Assembly (NCBI GenBank): GCA_963827545.1
Contig: CAWHBI010000010.1
Span: 30,911-94,910, forward strand
From: AWTP1-13 sp963827545
GTDB lineage: Bacteria > Pseudomonadota > Alphaproteobacteria > Rhizobiales > Hyphomicrobiaceae
Length of the DNA stretch: 64,000 nucleotides
Reading direction: 5' to 3'
Positions 63,901-64,000 of this stretch are shown here, piece after piece. The position numbers and the translations under genes are program-made. Below the pieces are notes generated by a model, which saw nothing but the letters and a program-made list of their open reading frames with translations, was not told the DNA's origin and did not search any database. The stretch's first letter is position 1; each line of letters begins with the position of its first letter.

Positions 63901-64000
63901 TCAGATCAAATTCTCAAAATAGTTGCCGATTGCCATCATCGTGAGTCCTGCCATAAGGTTGGTCATCGCGGCTCGCGTGATGGGGGTCCATGATGGGCGC
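63901..64000 (-). CDS. Possible 3' end of a membrane protein gene cut by the window edge
   Basis: Reading leftward from the edge, a frame stays open for 32 codons with the end MTNLMAGLTMMAIGNYFENL followed by I and a TGA stop (63903-63901). It looks like the C-terminus of a hydrophobic protein. The evidence is weak. Between 63678 and 63900 nothing else was seen. Confidence 0.25.
   Translation of the reverse strand, partial: RPSWTPITRAAMTNLMAGLTMMAIGNYFENLI

Overview
The window is GC-rich and densely coded. It looks like the chromosome of an alphaproteobacterium of the order Hyphomicrobiales (Rhizobiales). Reasons are the fumC / DUF4169 / ribbon-helix-helix trio, the long UvrD N-terminus, the AsmA, RidA, DUF2147, DUF4212 and extensin-like families, a stand-alone infA, and several families of palindromic intergenic repeats. 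No rRNA, tRNA, phage, CRISPR array or transposase gene was found. Genus was not resolved.

Layout. 1-11.8 kb holds housekeeping genes: a DUF3754 protein cut by the window edge, uvrD, an AsmA-family giant, and fumC with two small coupled genes. 11-18 kb holds two methyltransferases, RidA, 3-hydroxybutyrate dehydrogenase with a SnoaL-like protein, small membrane proteins and a YbjQ-like gene coupled to a large exported protein of unknown function. 18-27 kb holds a solute symporter, a HAD phosphatase / class III aminotransferase / hydrolase group, and a DevCAB-type ABC exporter. 27.6-29.6 kb is a more A/T-rich pocket with divergent AraC and GntR regulators. 30-36 kb holds an extensin-like lipoprotein, an MFS exporter with a TetR regulator, and a TRAP transporter with a winged-helix regulator. 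Divergent from that regulator is a 5-oxoprolinase gene wrecked by three repeat insertions (36.6-40.6 kb). 41-44 kb holds infA between two repeats, a secreted Cys-rich protein and a second HAD phosphatase.

44-53 kb is a sulfur block: a CysB-like regulator, a sulfate ABC transporter (cysA, cysW, cysT and two tandem binding proteins), and a SorA/SorB-type sulfite dehydrogenase with its cytochrome c. A 27-codon Cys-rich ORF lies between the two halves. 53-55 kb holds an atypical SDR and a proline iminopeptidase. 55-62 kb is a CrbS/CrbR-like locus: a two-subunit sodium:solute symporter (SSF plus DUF4212), a LuxR-type response regulator and a hybrid kinase with its own SSF domain, probably sensing and importing a small carboxylate such as acetate. 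The window ends with mscL and a radical SAM protein.

The most striking feature is the small palindromic repeats. One 151-152 bp family starts and ends with CTAG, and two of its three full copies supply the TAG stop codon of the neighbouring gene. A second family, built on GGGGAGAGGG hairpins, has inserted into coding sequence. In the cytochrome it sits between 10-bp direct repeats and adds exactly 40 codons in frame to the signal peptide. In the 5-oxoprolinase one copy is in frame and another shifts the frame. Three other genes (a PRMT-like methyltransferase, the large exported protein and one sulfate-binding protein) each carry one extra base, so residual sequencing indels are possible.
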